A DNA stretch of 64,000 bases from Sindora glabra (taxonomy: Eukaryota; Streptophyta; Magnoliopsida; Fabales; Fabaceae), in the NCBI GenBank assembly GCA_020226215.1, contig CM035233.1:69120831-69184830 (forward strand), in the 5' to 3' direction. Made by a program: the position numbers and the translations under genes. Shown here piece by piece: positions 1 through 11,281 of this stretch (the first letter of the stretch is position 1; the number at the start of each line of letters is the position of its first letter). The notes below the pieces were generated by a model. It did not search any database, had not been told where the DNA came from, and saw only the letters and a list, made by a program, of their open reading frames with translations.

Positions 1-2994
1 AGTTGGATATCCTAATGTTGGAAAGTCGTCTTTGATCAACCGTTTGTTAAAGAGAAGAATGTGTCCAGCAGCACCCAGGCCAGGTGTCACAAGAGAATTG
101 AGGTAACTCTCTCATAATTTTATTCTCAGTTATTTTTTTAACAATAGACTTGAGTATTAGAAAATTGTGAAAACTTCAATTCTGGTTTAGAATTTCCATT
201 TAGTGTTGTGGCTTGGTGCTCCTCTGACCTTGTCTATTTTCATATTTATGCGGCATAAAAGATTTTATTACTTTTTGTTGAGTTGCTAGTTGGCGTTTAT
301 GGGCTTTTGAACTTTCCGTGGTTAAGACTTGAAAATTGATATGTTTCTATTGTCTTTGAAATATATAGCTGAGACTTTACTGATTATATGTGTATCAAGA
401 TTGTAAAATAAAGAACAAAAAAGGAAACCCTTTCCCCGATCAAAAAGATTCAATGGTTGTAAGTGGCCTTAAAATCACATGGATACAGCCACCACAGTAA
501 GTTGCACCAGACTCTAGATTTTAAATCCCAAATGTCACGTAAAACATATAGCATTTGTTTCCTTTATTCTCTTTCTATGACAGAGAAAAATGCAAATCTC
601 CAACTGTTGTATTTATTTTATTTTATACTGTCAGAAAAAAAATTGTCAAATCATAGTATATCACAATTATTTTGGTGCTAGTTAAATGAGGTCTGGGCTC
701 AACAGAAAATAGTAGTGGAATTTTCATTTCCCACAGTACATAAATCTATGTCCTTCTTCATGCAAAAGGTGGGTTCGTTTCGGGAAAGATCTTGAATTGC
801 TGGACTCTCCTGGGATACTCCCAATGCGAATAAGTGATCAGTCAGCTGCTATAAAACTTGCTATATGTGATGACATTGGGGAGAGATCCTATGATGTTGC
901 TGATGTGGCTGCTATTCTTGTACAGATCCTCACAAGGCTTCCCTCAGTAGGTATGTATATGTCATGCAGCCAGAATGCACCTTTCATACACAAAGGTCGA
1001 TTGTGTGCACTTGATTACATGATTCCTGAAAGATGATCCATAAATGTTGAAAGATCATGCACAGATACTGTAATAGTAGTGTAAGTGGACTGCTCTGTAT
1101 GGGACATATGGGTCTTAACAAATTTTGCAACCAATCCAAACAATTTTGTTTGGTTTGATTTTCTCAAATCAACCCAACCAAACAAATGCAGTTTGGGTTG
1201 GATTAGTTGGTTGGGTGGATAACTTTGTTTTGTATGACATATTACAAAAAACTAAAATGTCAAACCTAGATTAAATCAAATACAATAAACAATAAAAAAA
1301 AGGGGGTCCATATAATAGTGTGAGAAGAATCGTATCATTTATAAAAGAGTCTATTTTTTTATTTTCATAATTTGATAAACACAACTAGCATTCATTATTA
1401 ATGAAATCATTCATCATAATCTAATTGAACCAGCAAATACTTGCTTGAGCGCAAAGTTTTCATTTATCCTAGAAAGTTGTTCACCGTAAAGTCTATAATG
1501 GTAACAAACAAGAAATAGTTTTTTTTTTTTATTAATTTTTAATGTTATTTATAACTATTATTTTTTAAAAGATTGGGTCAATTGATTTGGATTAGTGTCT
1601 ATAGGTTGAAATTCTCAACCCGATTAGCTAACCAAAAGGCTTTGGATTGGGATCGGTTGATTGGATTCATGGATCAACCCACACCCACGTATACCCCTAA
1701 ATAGTAACATGATATAATATAGAATAATTAGACATAAAATTCCTAGTTTCATTATTATAGTTTGCTAGAAGCATGCTAAAAAATTTAGTTTCCTATAAGA
1801 ACAGTACTAAACACATTTATTAGATCTAATTAATAATTGGATGAAGATACATGGTTTACCCTTATGAAAATTAGCATATCTCGTGCATCATTTTATTGAT
1901 GAGAATCAAGAGGATCTATTTCTTCATCAATGACCAAATCAAGCGCCTTGTTCAAGTAATCTGCAAGCACAGAAGCGATCCTTTGAGAATATTACAATTC
2001 CAAGCAAATTCTCGGAGGGTGATTTTGTGTTTGCAGATTGCTTGAACGAGATGTATGATTTGGTCATTGATGAAGAAATAAATCCTCTTGATTCTCATAA
2101 ATAAAAAGGTGTAAGGAATGTGCTAATTTTCTTATTGAGGAAGCATGCATCTTGGTCCCAATTATTAATTAGATTGTGTTAATATGTTCAGTACTGTTCT
2201 TTTTGACAAGTTATACTTTTCTTCTGACACACTTTTAGCAAATTATAACTACGAAACTAAAAATTTTGGTTTTAATTGTTGTGTATTTTATTACTATCTT
2301 TCTGCATTCTGGCTTGTTATGAGTTTAATTGTGATGGCCTCTTTCTTGAGAATCATGCGATTAGGTGTATGTAGGTCAACCTTCATGTATTGCAGGTGCA
2401 TTCTGGCTTTGTGCCAAAGTACAATCTTTATGATTTGGTAAGAAATTGTGTTTGGCAATAGAAAGGACGGTTTGCAAAGCTTAAAAACAAGGTTGGGTTT
2501 GTTGCTATGGCGTCTTGCTCAGGAAATTGCCTTTTTTGGGTCCAATGTGCATATTATAATTAAAATAAACCAATTAATGTTGGGGCTTTCATACTTGACT
2601 AATTATTTCTAAACATCACAACCCCCTCCCCCCCAAAATAAATAAATAAATAAATGAGAGAGAGAAAACCTTAACAACTTGTGATATTCAGTTTTCTTTT
2701 CTTTTTCTTTTTCCCTTCAAATGCAGGTGTAGATGCTCTTCGTAAACGGTACAAGATCGATGTAGATAGTCAAAGTGGTAAAATGTATATTTGACAATGG
2801 TCTTACCGTTTTTACTCGGAATTTTATAAATTTATTTTGCATTTGTCATCATACATCCTTTGAATTGCAGATTTATAGAAAGGCTTGCAGCTCATGTATT
2901 CAACGGTGACACTCATCAAGCAGCATACCGCATCCTGGCAGATTTCAGGAAAGGCAAGTTTGGTTGGATTGCACTGGAGAGGCCTGCTAGGTGA
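1..2994 (+). CDS. DGP3: DAR GTPase 3-like, chloroplast ribosome-biogenesis GTPase (3' part)
   Basis: Four exons are visible: 1-102, 769-950, 2727-2784 and 2871-2994. All have GT-AG borders and join in frame to give the last 154 residues, stop TGA at 2992. The 5' half lies outside the window. The peptide has the P-loop GYPNVGKSS, the G2 motif PGVTRE and the G3 motif DSPGI, then a helical C-terminal region ending GKFGWIALERPAR. In this circularly permuted YlqF/RbgA family the G4 motif comes before the P-loop, so it would lie upstream. DSPG in place of DTPG, and the KRRMCPAAPRPGVTRE stretch, resemble plant DAR GTPase 3, a plastid protein, more than the mitochondrial or nucleolar paralogues. Family knowledge suggests a role in assembly of the large plastid ribosomal subunit; that role is inferred. 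The donor at 2785 (GTATAT) was chosen because it alone keeps the frame across the last intron. Confidence 0.88.
1100..1703. mobile_element. Probable decayed hAT-like MITE
   Basis: The right side ends in the complement of TAGGGGTATACGTGGGTG, resembling the TAGGGGTG terminus of many plant non-autonomous hAT elements. Both sides are rich in variants of GGTTGGGTTGG and CCAACCC. I could not find a clean matching left terminus or an 8-bp target duplication, so the left border is approximate and the class is tentative. Confidence 0.35.
1735..2270. repeat. Long inverted duplication of a gene 3' end, inside an intron
   Basis: Left arm about 1735-1966 and right arm about 2030-2270 are imperfect reverse complements with a loop of roughly 65 bases. 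The best block is GAATCAAGAGGAT (left) against ATCCTCTTGATTC (right). The right arm (+ strand) has an open frame ending at TAA 2102-2104 and reading DLVIDEEINPLDSHK. The left arm (- strand) reads DLVIDEEIDPLDSHQ and stops at the equivalent codon. Homology continues outward past both stops for over 150 bases, so the unit looks like the end of a coding sequence plus 3' UTR, duplicated head to head. I do not recognise the peptide. Confidence 0.75.
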
Positions 2995-4189
2995 ATTTTT
3001 CTACGTCTGCTTCGAAAAGCAGGACTTGGTGAAGCTTGATCTGGCAGAATGCTGGAGGCCTCCTTGGGCAGGGAATATAGACGACATAGTATAGGTATGT
3101 GATTATGGAAGAGAAAGCTCATGAATGTCATTATGAAGGGCACAAATTGATAATAATGGATGCTTCTGTTGTTAAAATGCAGCTAATCGGTCTGTTTATA
3201 CACCGTATAACGGTAGGCCTAGATGTGCCGGAGATCATTCTGGACTGGATGAGTAGTTGAGCACCATTTTATCATAGTACTGTATATACTTCTTGATCAA
3301 GGAAGTCAAAATGGCTTAGAAGGAAAACATCATATCATAGTCACTATGGATTTTAGTGTTTCCTTATTTTTAATTTAGATGTTAGTAAACTTGATCGGAA
3401 ACTGCAAGAACATTAATATTCGGTAAGGAATGGAATTTATTTTCGTACGAGGACACTCCCTAATAATGTATCCTGAATATTCCCTTTTGGAAATTGAGTT
3501 CAAAACCCCCGAGTGATAGCTGGGTGGGATTATGGCAATGGATAGATTATTATTTAGCCACCGATAAATAATTAATTCAAATCACATGTACCAATAATTA
3601 TTTATATTTCATTTTGTCTACAATTGTATTTACCACTGGAAAATTGTAGATATATTGAAAGTGAATTTTACTGCAAAACGATATTCTTTCAAATTTATTC
3701 TCTATCTCTAATACTGAGATACAAGAAATCTATACCAGAAATTCAATTAATTTTTTCACAACAAGGTCTAAGATCCACTATTTTTCATATGTTGCATAAA
3801 AAATGAAAATTCTTACTTTATCAAAAGAGAGCCATTAAAAAAGATAAATTCAAAGGAATTTCATTTCTAAGGATCATGGTATTTTTCCCTTTTAATTTTA
3901 TTTATATCTCCTATTTAAATAAAAATCTTTATTGTTCATAGTGTGCATTAAAATTCGCCCTTCCCATGTGTATTTTTCTATTAAATTGGAATTTGGTTTG
4001 CAGAAATTTTCTTATATTCTAGAAAATTATTTTGAAGAAATATAAAATTTTCATATTTGATTCAATTTAAAAAAAAAATTTCTAAAATTATTTTTAACCC
4101 AATATTTTTATAGGAAAGATAAGTATTCTACATTTCTATAATATGAGAATATTTTTATCATTGCTAATTATTGTCAGTTATTACCTATT

Positions 4190-4500
4190 GTCAATCCATT
4201 GATTGCAATCTTCCATTAGTTACTATTTATTGTTGGTGACTTAAGTTAGCACCATCTATTATGTGTGATAATCGTTGATATCATCTATTATCAATAACTT
4301 CTGTGAACCACCACTCATCGCTAATAAACATCATCGATTATTGTTCATTATAAGTAACTGCTATTACTATTTCCCATCACTAGTAACCTTTGTTAACTAT
4401 CACCATCATTGAAGATCATTATTAGTAACCTTTTACTATTATTAGTCATCACCCACTATTAATAACCTTTCACTACTATTTGTTATCGTTAATCACTTAA
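4190..4500. repeat. Degenerate short-unit repeat
   Basis: Variants of ACTATTAGTAACCTTT and CATCACCATC recur irregularly about every 25-40 bases. The pattern is too degenerate to fix a period by eye. It may be the interior of an old MITE, since the flanks around 3990-4160 and 4560-4790 both carry AGAAAATTATTTT-type words, but no terminus could be fixed. Confidence 0.4.
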
Positions 4501-6096
4501 TTTTTTATAAGAATATTTTTGATAATTTAATAATATTTTTAAAAATATATAAATTAATTAAAATATAATATTATAATATCTTTAGGAATATTTTCAAATG
4601 AACTAGACATGGTAATATCACATTTTTAAAAAATTAAATTGTTGGAAATAAGGTTTTTAGAAATATTAAGATGCTTGAAAATGTATGATTCCATCAAATT
4701 GTTGGAAATCACATTTTCAAAAATATTAAGATTCTCAAAAATATAATTCTGTAAAGTAAATGCTTCTCAAGAAAAATACTTACTTTTTTTTAATACTCTC
4801 CTAATTTGAATGTACTACATCGAGTGATTAAAAATAATATTTTAATTGCAAAATAACATTTGGATAAATTATATTTTATCACTTATGATTTTATTATTTT
4901 TTTCACTTAAATATTTTCTTTCTAAAATTTAAGAACTAGAATATAAAATTGCTTCAGCAAAGATAATGCAATATAGCTTTGACAAAGGAATTAAGGTTTT
5001 TCTTTTAAAATTGAGTTTCAAATTAAATGCCATAACTATTGCAAATTTATTTTGACAAAAAGGGTTAGAGTTTTTTCAAATGAATTGTTTCTAAAATTGA
5101 GTTCTAAATTAAGTTTTAATTTTTCAAGTAATCAGAGATAAATGAAATATATGCTTTGCATATAAAATCTTTATATTATATATTAAACATAATATTTCTT
5201 AACTCTTATGACAAGTGTCATTCTCATTATTCGCCATGTATCAATTTGTCATTTCCTCTCCATTTATCTTTCATTATTAAATTAATTTTCAATAAAAATT
5301 TGAATTTGAATTTGAATTACTTTCTATCTATTACAAAAGTTTATAAATAGTAAATTGTTTCAATCTCATAAAAAACTTCTCGTAAAACTCTTCAAATTAT
5401 ATTTATATTTGTTTGTTTTCTCTCTATATATTGCTATCGTCTTCTTTAATATAAAAACTTTTGCCTTCATATTTTTTTTCTTTTATGATATCTTGTTACT
5501 TTTAATCTTTTATAACTACTTGGTAACGCTCCTACTATATAAATTCTTTTTTATAATTTTTATAATTATTTTTTATATTATCATTGTTCCAATTTGATTA
5601 TCTATTTTTGGTTATGAATGCTTTATTTCATTGCATTTCTATTTTTTTAAAAAGATTTGTAACTTAATCCATTCTTATTAGTTTGCTAAATTTTTTTATG
5701 TATAAAAACTACAAAGGCATACATTTTTATATTGTTTCTCTCATTAGCTAAATTTTCTAATTATTTTCACACACTCTTTAATAGGAAAGAATAGTAATGT
5801 TTTGGAGTAAATTATTGGAGGATTGGAATTACCATGTAAAGTACTATTTCTAAATTTTTTTACAAATTTGCAAATAATCTCAACAACATTTTCTATTTTA
5901 AAATTTGAAAGTTATTTTATCTCTATCTTCACCTAATTTTTTTTGAATTTTTTTTACTTTTTTATCTTCATTTGATTTAAAAAAAAATCCTTTTATCCTT
6001 ATTTTTATCTCATTTCAGATTCGATTTAAAATTTACAAACTCTCATTGTAATGTACTTTCTTTTCATGTATATTTGATAAAATTTTCATTTGCTTG

Positions 6097-6118
6097 TATA
6101 TATATATATATATATATA
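6097..6118. repeat. (TA)n microsatellite
   Basis: Uninterrupted alternating TA, about 11 units, in the intergenic DNA upstream of RanGAP. Confidence 0.9.
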
Positions 6119-8398
6119 AACAACCCTACTTGAAACCATCGAAAAAAGTTTAAATCTGGTATTAAATCTATTTCTGTTATTATCATCTTCTTTCTAATAA
6201 AGTTTGAGTTCAATATTCAATAATATTTTTCACCTAATAGCATAATAGTTCATTTTTATTTGATGAATTTTTACTATGATAATTACAGATTTATTTTTTT
6301 ATTTCATAATTTAATTAATTACTTTTTTTGGGTAATATTATTTGAATATTTATATTAACTCTCTAATCTTTTTTCTCCTTTGTATTCTTAATATGTTTTT
6401 CTTAAATTTCAATCAAACTATTTTATATTTATGATTATATCAAATTTTTCAATTTTGGTACCTTCTTTTTTTATAAATTTGTGGCTTCATAAGTATAATT
6501 GGTTATGATTTTTAAGAAAGTGTCAATTTATGATATTATTGTATGTCTATATAGGATTTTTTTTAAAATATTAGAATGAGTTTATTTATTAATTTATATT
6601 ATAATACAACTTTTAAAAAATACTTAAATATAAGTCCTTTATTGATGTTTTCTTACGAAAGACTACTCCTTTACTCCATATGAATTAAAAAATAAAAAAT
6701 ATTTGATATTAAAATATTAAATTTTAGTCAACAAATAGGTAGTAATTTATGAATTATATTTAATAAGTTACTTACAACAGAAAATTATTATTTCAAAAGT
6801 TTGGTTTATGATGCACTAATATAATAAAAAATTTATTGTTATTATAAAGAAAATCTATTCTTATCATAAATCATATTATTAAATATTAATATTAATAATA
6901 ATTATCTTAAAAATAATATTTAATTAATGAGATATTTGAATTTAAAATTAATTTTTTAGCAAGATAAGTTTAAAATTAATTATTTAATTAAACATTAAGC
7001 TAAATGAGTGGGAAGATGACTTTTTTCTTTTCTTGAATCTCTCCCAAATTTGATTTTATTAAATATTTCTTTTTTAACTATCTCCTTCCACAAATATTTT
7101 ACTCTTTCTATTATTTTTCAATATTTTTTTAAACATTCCAAATTTCATTCCTCCATTTTGCCTTGAGTTTTTCCCTCCTTTTTCTCTGCTATAGATTTTC
7201 CCCAAAATTTATGCAATTGTTACTATTTATAGAATACTTATAATTTAAAATTTTTTTATTAAATGAAATTGTTATCTACTAATAAACATAAGATTTTGAA
7301 TTATAGAAGTATGAATGATTTTTTTTAATGATTGCAGCACATATTCAAAATAGTTTTGAGTATTTTATTTTTTTATTTAACTTATGAGTATTTAAAAGTA
7401 AGAAAATTTTTAATTTATTTTATATGATTTGATGTATATAAAATAATTTATAAATTTAATATTTTATTGTATTATAATATTAATTTTAATTATTTAATGA
7501 TATAGATGAAATAAAATTATAATATTTTATTTTATAAGATATTTCTTAGAATTATTAGTTGCATATTAATTTTTTATTTAATCCTTTTTGTAAATAATTA
7601 ACATATAATTATATATTATACTATTGAAATAAATATTTATCCATATAATGCACAAGTGACTAATTAGTTATACTTTAATTTTGAGTGAAAAATATTTTGA
7701 TGGATAAAATATTAATGATGAAAAAGATGTGTGTGAATTTTAACACTTAAATTCATAAATAAATTAAATAAAAAAGATAAAATTATATATAAATAAAGTA
7801 TAGCTCACCCTCTACATTTTGAATTGTAGGCGGAAAGTTATTCAAAATTCAATTGCTTTTCAAGTACAGGTGTTTGAAATAGTTTCACTCGGATGTCTTC
7901 AAATTTATGGTCATCATTTTATATTAAATTTAAATTTTAATAAAAATTTCTCTCTCATTTTTTAATTTAAATTTAAAATTTTTTCTCTCTAATTTCTTTT
8001 CAATCAAGCAAAGGATTAATGACAATGAAATGGCTTAAAGTATATATAAAAATTTCTCTGGGTCCAGGCCCAAAAGCCAATTGATGTAAGAAAGCGGAAA
8101 ATGTACGCCATGGACAAGAGAATTGCAATATTTAAGCGGGATCGGATTACTCATCATTTCCCTCCATTTCCATCGCCGCAGGCACGCTTGCCTTTCGATA
8201 TTTTCTATCTGTTTTTAAATAAAAATTAAGAGATCAATCCATACATTATTCCCACAGCGGAAAACCTACGCTAAAGTCCTTCAAATTTTGAACACTGTCA
8301 GTTACAATCTCTCTCTGCCTTTCCCTTTTGTTTACTGAATCTGATCATCTAGGGTTTATCGTTGTTGCTGGCGGCCTTCTCCGATACAGTCTCTCCTA

Positions 8399-9653
8399 GG
8401 TACTAACCTTGGTTCTCTTTCTCACACTCTCTCAAGGAGGCGTCCTTTTTTTTTTCCTTTCTCACTTTCAGAGGTTTAGATGAAGTATAGGGCTTCTAGT
8501 TTTCTTTTGTTTTACTTAGTTATTTACGGTTTTGTTTGGAACCTTTCGCTCTCTTATGCTGTGTAATATATCCGGCGATTACTTTTGTGCTTGCTGATCT
8601 GCAGTTATGATGTCTGTTATAAGTTTATATTATATATATATATATTTTTTTCATATTTTGCCTTTTTTCCTTTTTAATACGGTGTCATCCTGTTTCTGTT
8701 TGGTTGCCGACAAACTTGTATAAAATTAAAGAATGTCCGATTTCATGTTATTGTTTCCTTTAATTTTAAATCAGCATGGTTTTTAATATTTCTCTCTCTT
8801 TCATATGATTCCTCAAGTACTATAATTTTCTTTTGATTGGATCTATCTATACATTTCCTTATTTCTATTATTGTTGGGACAGAAATATATGGTTAAAATT
8901 GTTTGTTTCAAGAGTTGAGATTATATCCGTGTGTGCAAAACAATAGACCATGAGCTATCTAATTCTCTTCATTTTTTGGATTAAATTATGTATTAATTGA
9001 ATGTAACTTCTGTCTTTTGGCTGTGTTCTTCCTTCAAAACTTCATAACACATAATTATGTGTTTGCATCTCAGTATATTATATGTGGCAAATTTTTTATT
9101 TTTGGCAGACATAAAGAGTTTATGCAATTCAATTCAAAGTTTTCTTTTTCTAATGTATGCAGTTTCATGCCTGATTTTTGCAACAATATTCATGACAGGC
9201 TTTTGATTCTTTATGTTTTTATTCTCTAGGAATTAAGAACAACTTGGTTTTCTTTGCCGTGGTACATCTTGGATTTACCTTGACAGGTTTGTTAGTGTTG
9301 AAAGGCCTACTACTATAATTTTATTTCTTACATAGTTCCTGCTGTGTTTTTCCAATTGGATTGTCTGTTGTTAGTATTGTGATTATTGCTTTGATTGTCA
9401 AAGCAGTGGACGAAACTAGATTTTTGTTGCCATTGTGGCAGTTGCTATGACTGTAATTACATTTTTAGTTCTAAATTATTGATGCATTTATTACCAAAAA
9501 AAAATTATTGATACATTTGGTACTTCAATTATTTTTTTCACTATCTGTTTCCATATATAGCTTGGCATCTTCTTCACGTCTTCTATTAAGTCAATGCCAG
9601 AAGTTGTATGACTTTCTAGAAGCATGTCATTTAGTTGTTATTCTTGTTTCCAG
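8399..9653 (+). other. Probable 5'-UTR intron of RanGAP
   Basis: A leader exon rich in CT runs (about 8270-8398) ends at a GGTACTAAC donor near 8399/8400. A pyrimidine-containing acceptor TTGTTTCCAG ends at 9653, eight bases before the first ATG. The enclosed 1.25 kb is T-rich, as plant introns are, and has no coding potential. A first intron of this size in the leader could affect expression, but that is inference. Confidence 0.55.
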
Positions 9654-9664
9654 TTTACTTTATG

Positions 9665-11281
9665 ATGGATTCTACAACACAGACATTTCAGCATCGCCCA
9701 TTTTCAATCAAATTATGGCCTCCTAGTCAGAGTACTAGGCTAACACTTGTAGAACGAATGATCAAGAACCTTACAACACCATCCATTTTCTCGAGAAAGT
9801 ATGGACTGCTTAGCAAAGAAGAGGCGGAGAATGATGCAAAGGAAATTGAGGATAGAGCTTTTGCTACAGCTAACCAACATTTTGAGAAAGAGCCTGATGG
9901 TGATGGAAGTTCTGCTGTGCAAATTTATGCCAAAGAATCAAGTAAGCTCATGTTGGAGGTTTTGAAGAGAGGTCCTAGAATGAAGGAGGATGGAGATTTA
10001 GTGTCTGAAAAGGCTAATGGTGATGGACAAGATGTTTTCGATATTTCTGGAGGTCGGAGAGCCTTTATTGATGCAGAGGAAGCTGCAGAACTTCTAAAAC
10101 CTTTGAGGGGACCAAGCTCATATACTAAGATATGTTTCAGCAATAAAAGTTTTGGCCTGGATGCTGCTCATGTTGCTGAACCCATTTTATTATCAATTAA
10201 GGATCAATTGACAGATGTAGATCTATCAGATTTTGTTGCTGGAAGACCAGAAGCAGAAGCTCTTGAAGTGATGGCTATATTTTCCTCCACGCTGGAAGGC
10301 TGTTCTTTGAGGTATCTGAACTTGTCAAATAATGCCATGGGTGAAAAAGGTGTTAGGGCATTTAAGTCACTCCTGAGATCACAGAACAATTTGGAGGAAC
10401 TTTATCTGATGAATGATGGTATATCAGAGGAAGCTGCGAAAGCAGTTTCTGAATTGATTCCTTCCACAGAGAAGCTTAGGGTCCTTCATTTCCACAATAA
10501 CATGACTGGAGATGAAGGGGCTATTGCTATCTCTGAAATTGTGAAACGTTCTCATGCTTTGGAAGACTTTCGGTGTTCATCTACCAGGATAGACTCTGAA
10601 GGTGGAATTGCCCTGGCTGAAGCACTCGGGGCTTGTACCCATTTGAAGAAGCTTGATTTGCGTGACAATATGTTTGGTGTAGATGCTGGAGTGGCTCTAA
10701 GTAAAATGATTCCTGCATTTGCAGATCTTACAGAGATATACCTTAGTTATTTGAACTTGGAGGATGATGGGGCAGATGCCCTTGCTAATGCGCTCAAGGA
10801 ATCTGCACCTTCTCTGGAAGTTCTGGAGATGGCTGGGAATGACATCACTGCCAAAGGTGCTGTTTCCTTGGTTGACTGCATAGCATCAAAACAATTTCTT
10901 ACCAAGTTAAATTTGTCTGAGAATGAACTGAAGGATGAAGGTGCAATTTTGATAAGCAAGGCACTGGAAGTGGGTCATGGCCAATTAGTAGAGGTTGATC
11001 TAAGCACAAATTCTATTGGAAGCTCAGGAGCTAAGCTCTTAGCCCAAGCTTTGGTGCAGAAGCCCGGGTTTAAATTACTTAACATAAATGGAAACTACAT
11101 ACCTGAGGAAGGGATCGATGAGGTGAAGAATATATTTAAAAATTCTCCGGGTGTGCTTGGGCCCTTGGATGAGAACGATCCCGAGGGAGAAGAGCTTGAT
11201 GGAGAGGATGAAGAGGCGAATGTTGATCCAGACGAACTGGAATCAAAATTGAGGGGCCTTGAGCTTAAACAAGATTCCTAG
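9665..11281 (+). CDS. RANGAP1: Ran GTPase-activating protein (RanGAP), WPP domain and LRR
   Basis: A single coding exon of 538 codons ends at TAG 11279-11281. Two adjacent in-frame ATGs (9662, 9665) follow the leader-intron acceptor. I use the second, giving MDSTTQ, the usual plant RanGAP start. The N-terminal 110 residues are the WPP domain (WPPSQSTRLTLVERM at about 18-32), which in plants targets RanGAP to the nuclear envelope and the cell-division plane. A hinge and FDISGG motif follow, then RNI-type leucine-rich repeats from about 150 to 490 with recurrent LRxLxLxxN motifs such as LRYLNLSNNAMGEKG. The acidic tail (DENDPEGEELDGEDEE) is followed by LESKLRGLELKQ. Length and layout match plant RanGAPs (about 535-545 aa). 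It activates GTP hydrolysis by Ran for nuclear transport and mitosis. RANGAP1 versus RANGAP2 cannot be settled by eye. Confidence 0.95.
   Translation: MDSTTQTFQHRPFSIKLWPPSQSTRLTLVERMIKNLTTPSIFSRKYGLLSKEEAENDAKEIEDRAFATANQHFEKEPDGDGSSAVQIYAKESSKLMLEVLKRGPRMKEDGDLVSEKANGDGQDVFDISGGRRAFIDAEEAAELLKPLRGPSSYTKICFSNKSFGLDAAHVAEPILLSIKDQLTDVDLSDFVAGRPEAEALEVMAIFSSTLEGCSLRYLNLSNNAMGEKGVRAFKSLLRSQNNLEELYLMNDGISEEAAKAVSELIPSTEKLRVLHFHNNMTGDEGAIAISEIVKRSHALEDFRCSSTRIDSEGGIALAEALGACTHLKKLDLRDNMFGVDAGVALSKMIPAFADLTEIYLSYLNLEDDGADALANALKESAPSLEVLEMAGNDITAKGAVSLVDCIASKQFLTKLNLSENELKDEGAILISKALEVGHGQLVEVDLSTNSIGSSGAKLLAQALVQKPGFKLLNINGNYIPEEGIDEVKNIFKNSPGVLGPLDENDPEGEELDGEDEEANVDPDELESKLRGLELKQDS

Larger units (their letters stand above)
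951..2726 (+). other. Large second visible intron of the DAR GTPase gene, with inserted repeats
   Basis: This intron of about 1.8 kb is far longer than the last one. It holds a probable decayed hAT-type element (about 1100-1700), a long inverted duplication (about 1735-2270) and a short AAAT microsatellite near 2636-2655. No exon of the host gene is needed between its ends, because exons 769-950 and 2727-2784 join directly in frame (Gly codon split G/GT). Confidence 0.75.
2995..8140. other. 3' UTR then gene-free AT-rich intergenic DNA
   Basis: The first few hundred bases are probably the DAR GTPase 3' UTR. The rest is AT-rich with no credible coding frame. The ORFs near 5156-5597 are low-complexity Phe/Ile/Tyr/Leu translations of T-rich DNA. 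Within it are a degenerate repeat of ATC/AGT-rich units (about 4190-4500), a local 60-bp direct duplication (about 4636-4755) and a TA microsatellite (6097-6118). Confidence 0.65.

Noticed and set aside
5156..5597. Two plus-strand ORFs of 64 and 80 codons
   Set aside because: Low-complexity Phe/Leu/Ile/Tyr translations of T-rich DNA, with no family resemblance and no codon bias.
9508..9726. 72-codon ORF just before RanGAP
   Set aside because: Overlaps the leader-intron acceptor and the RanGAP start in another frame.
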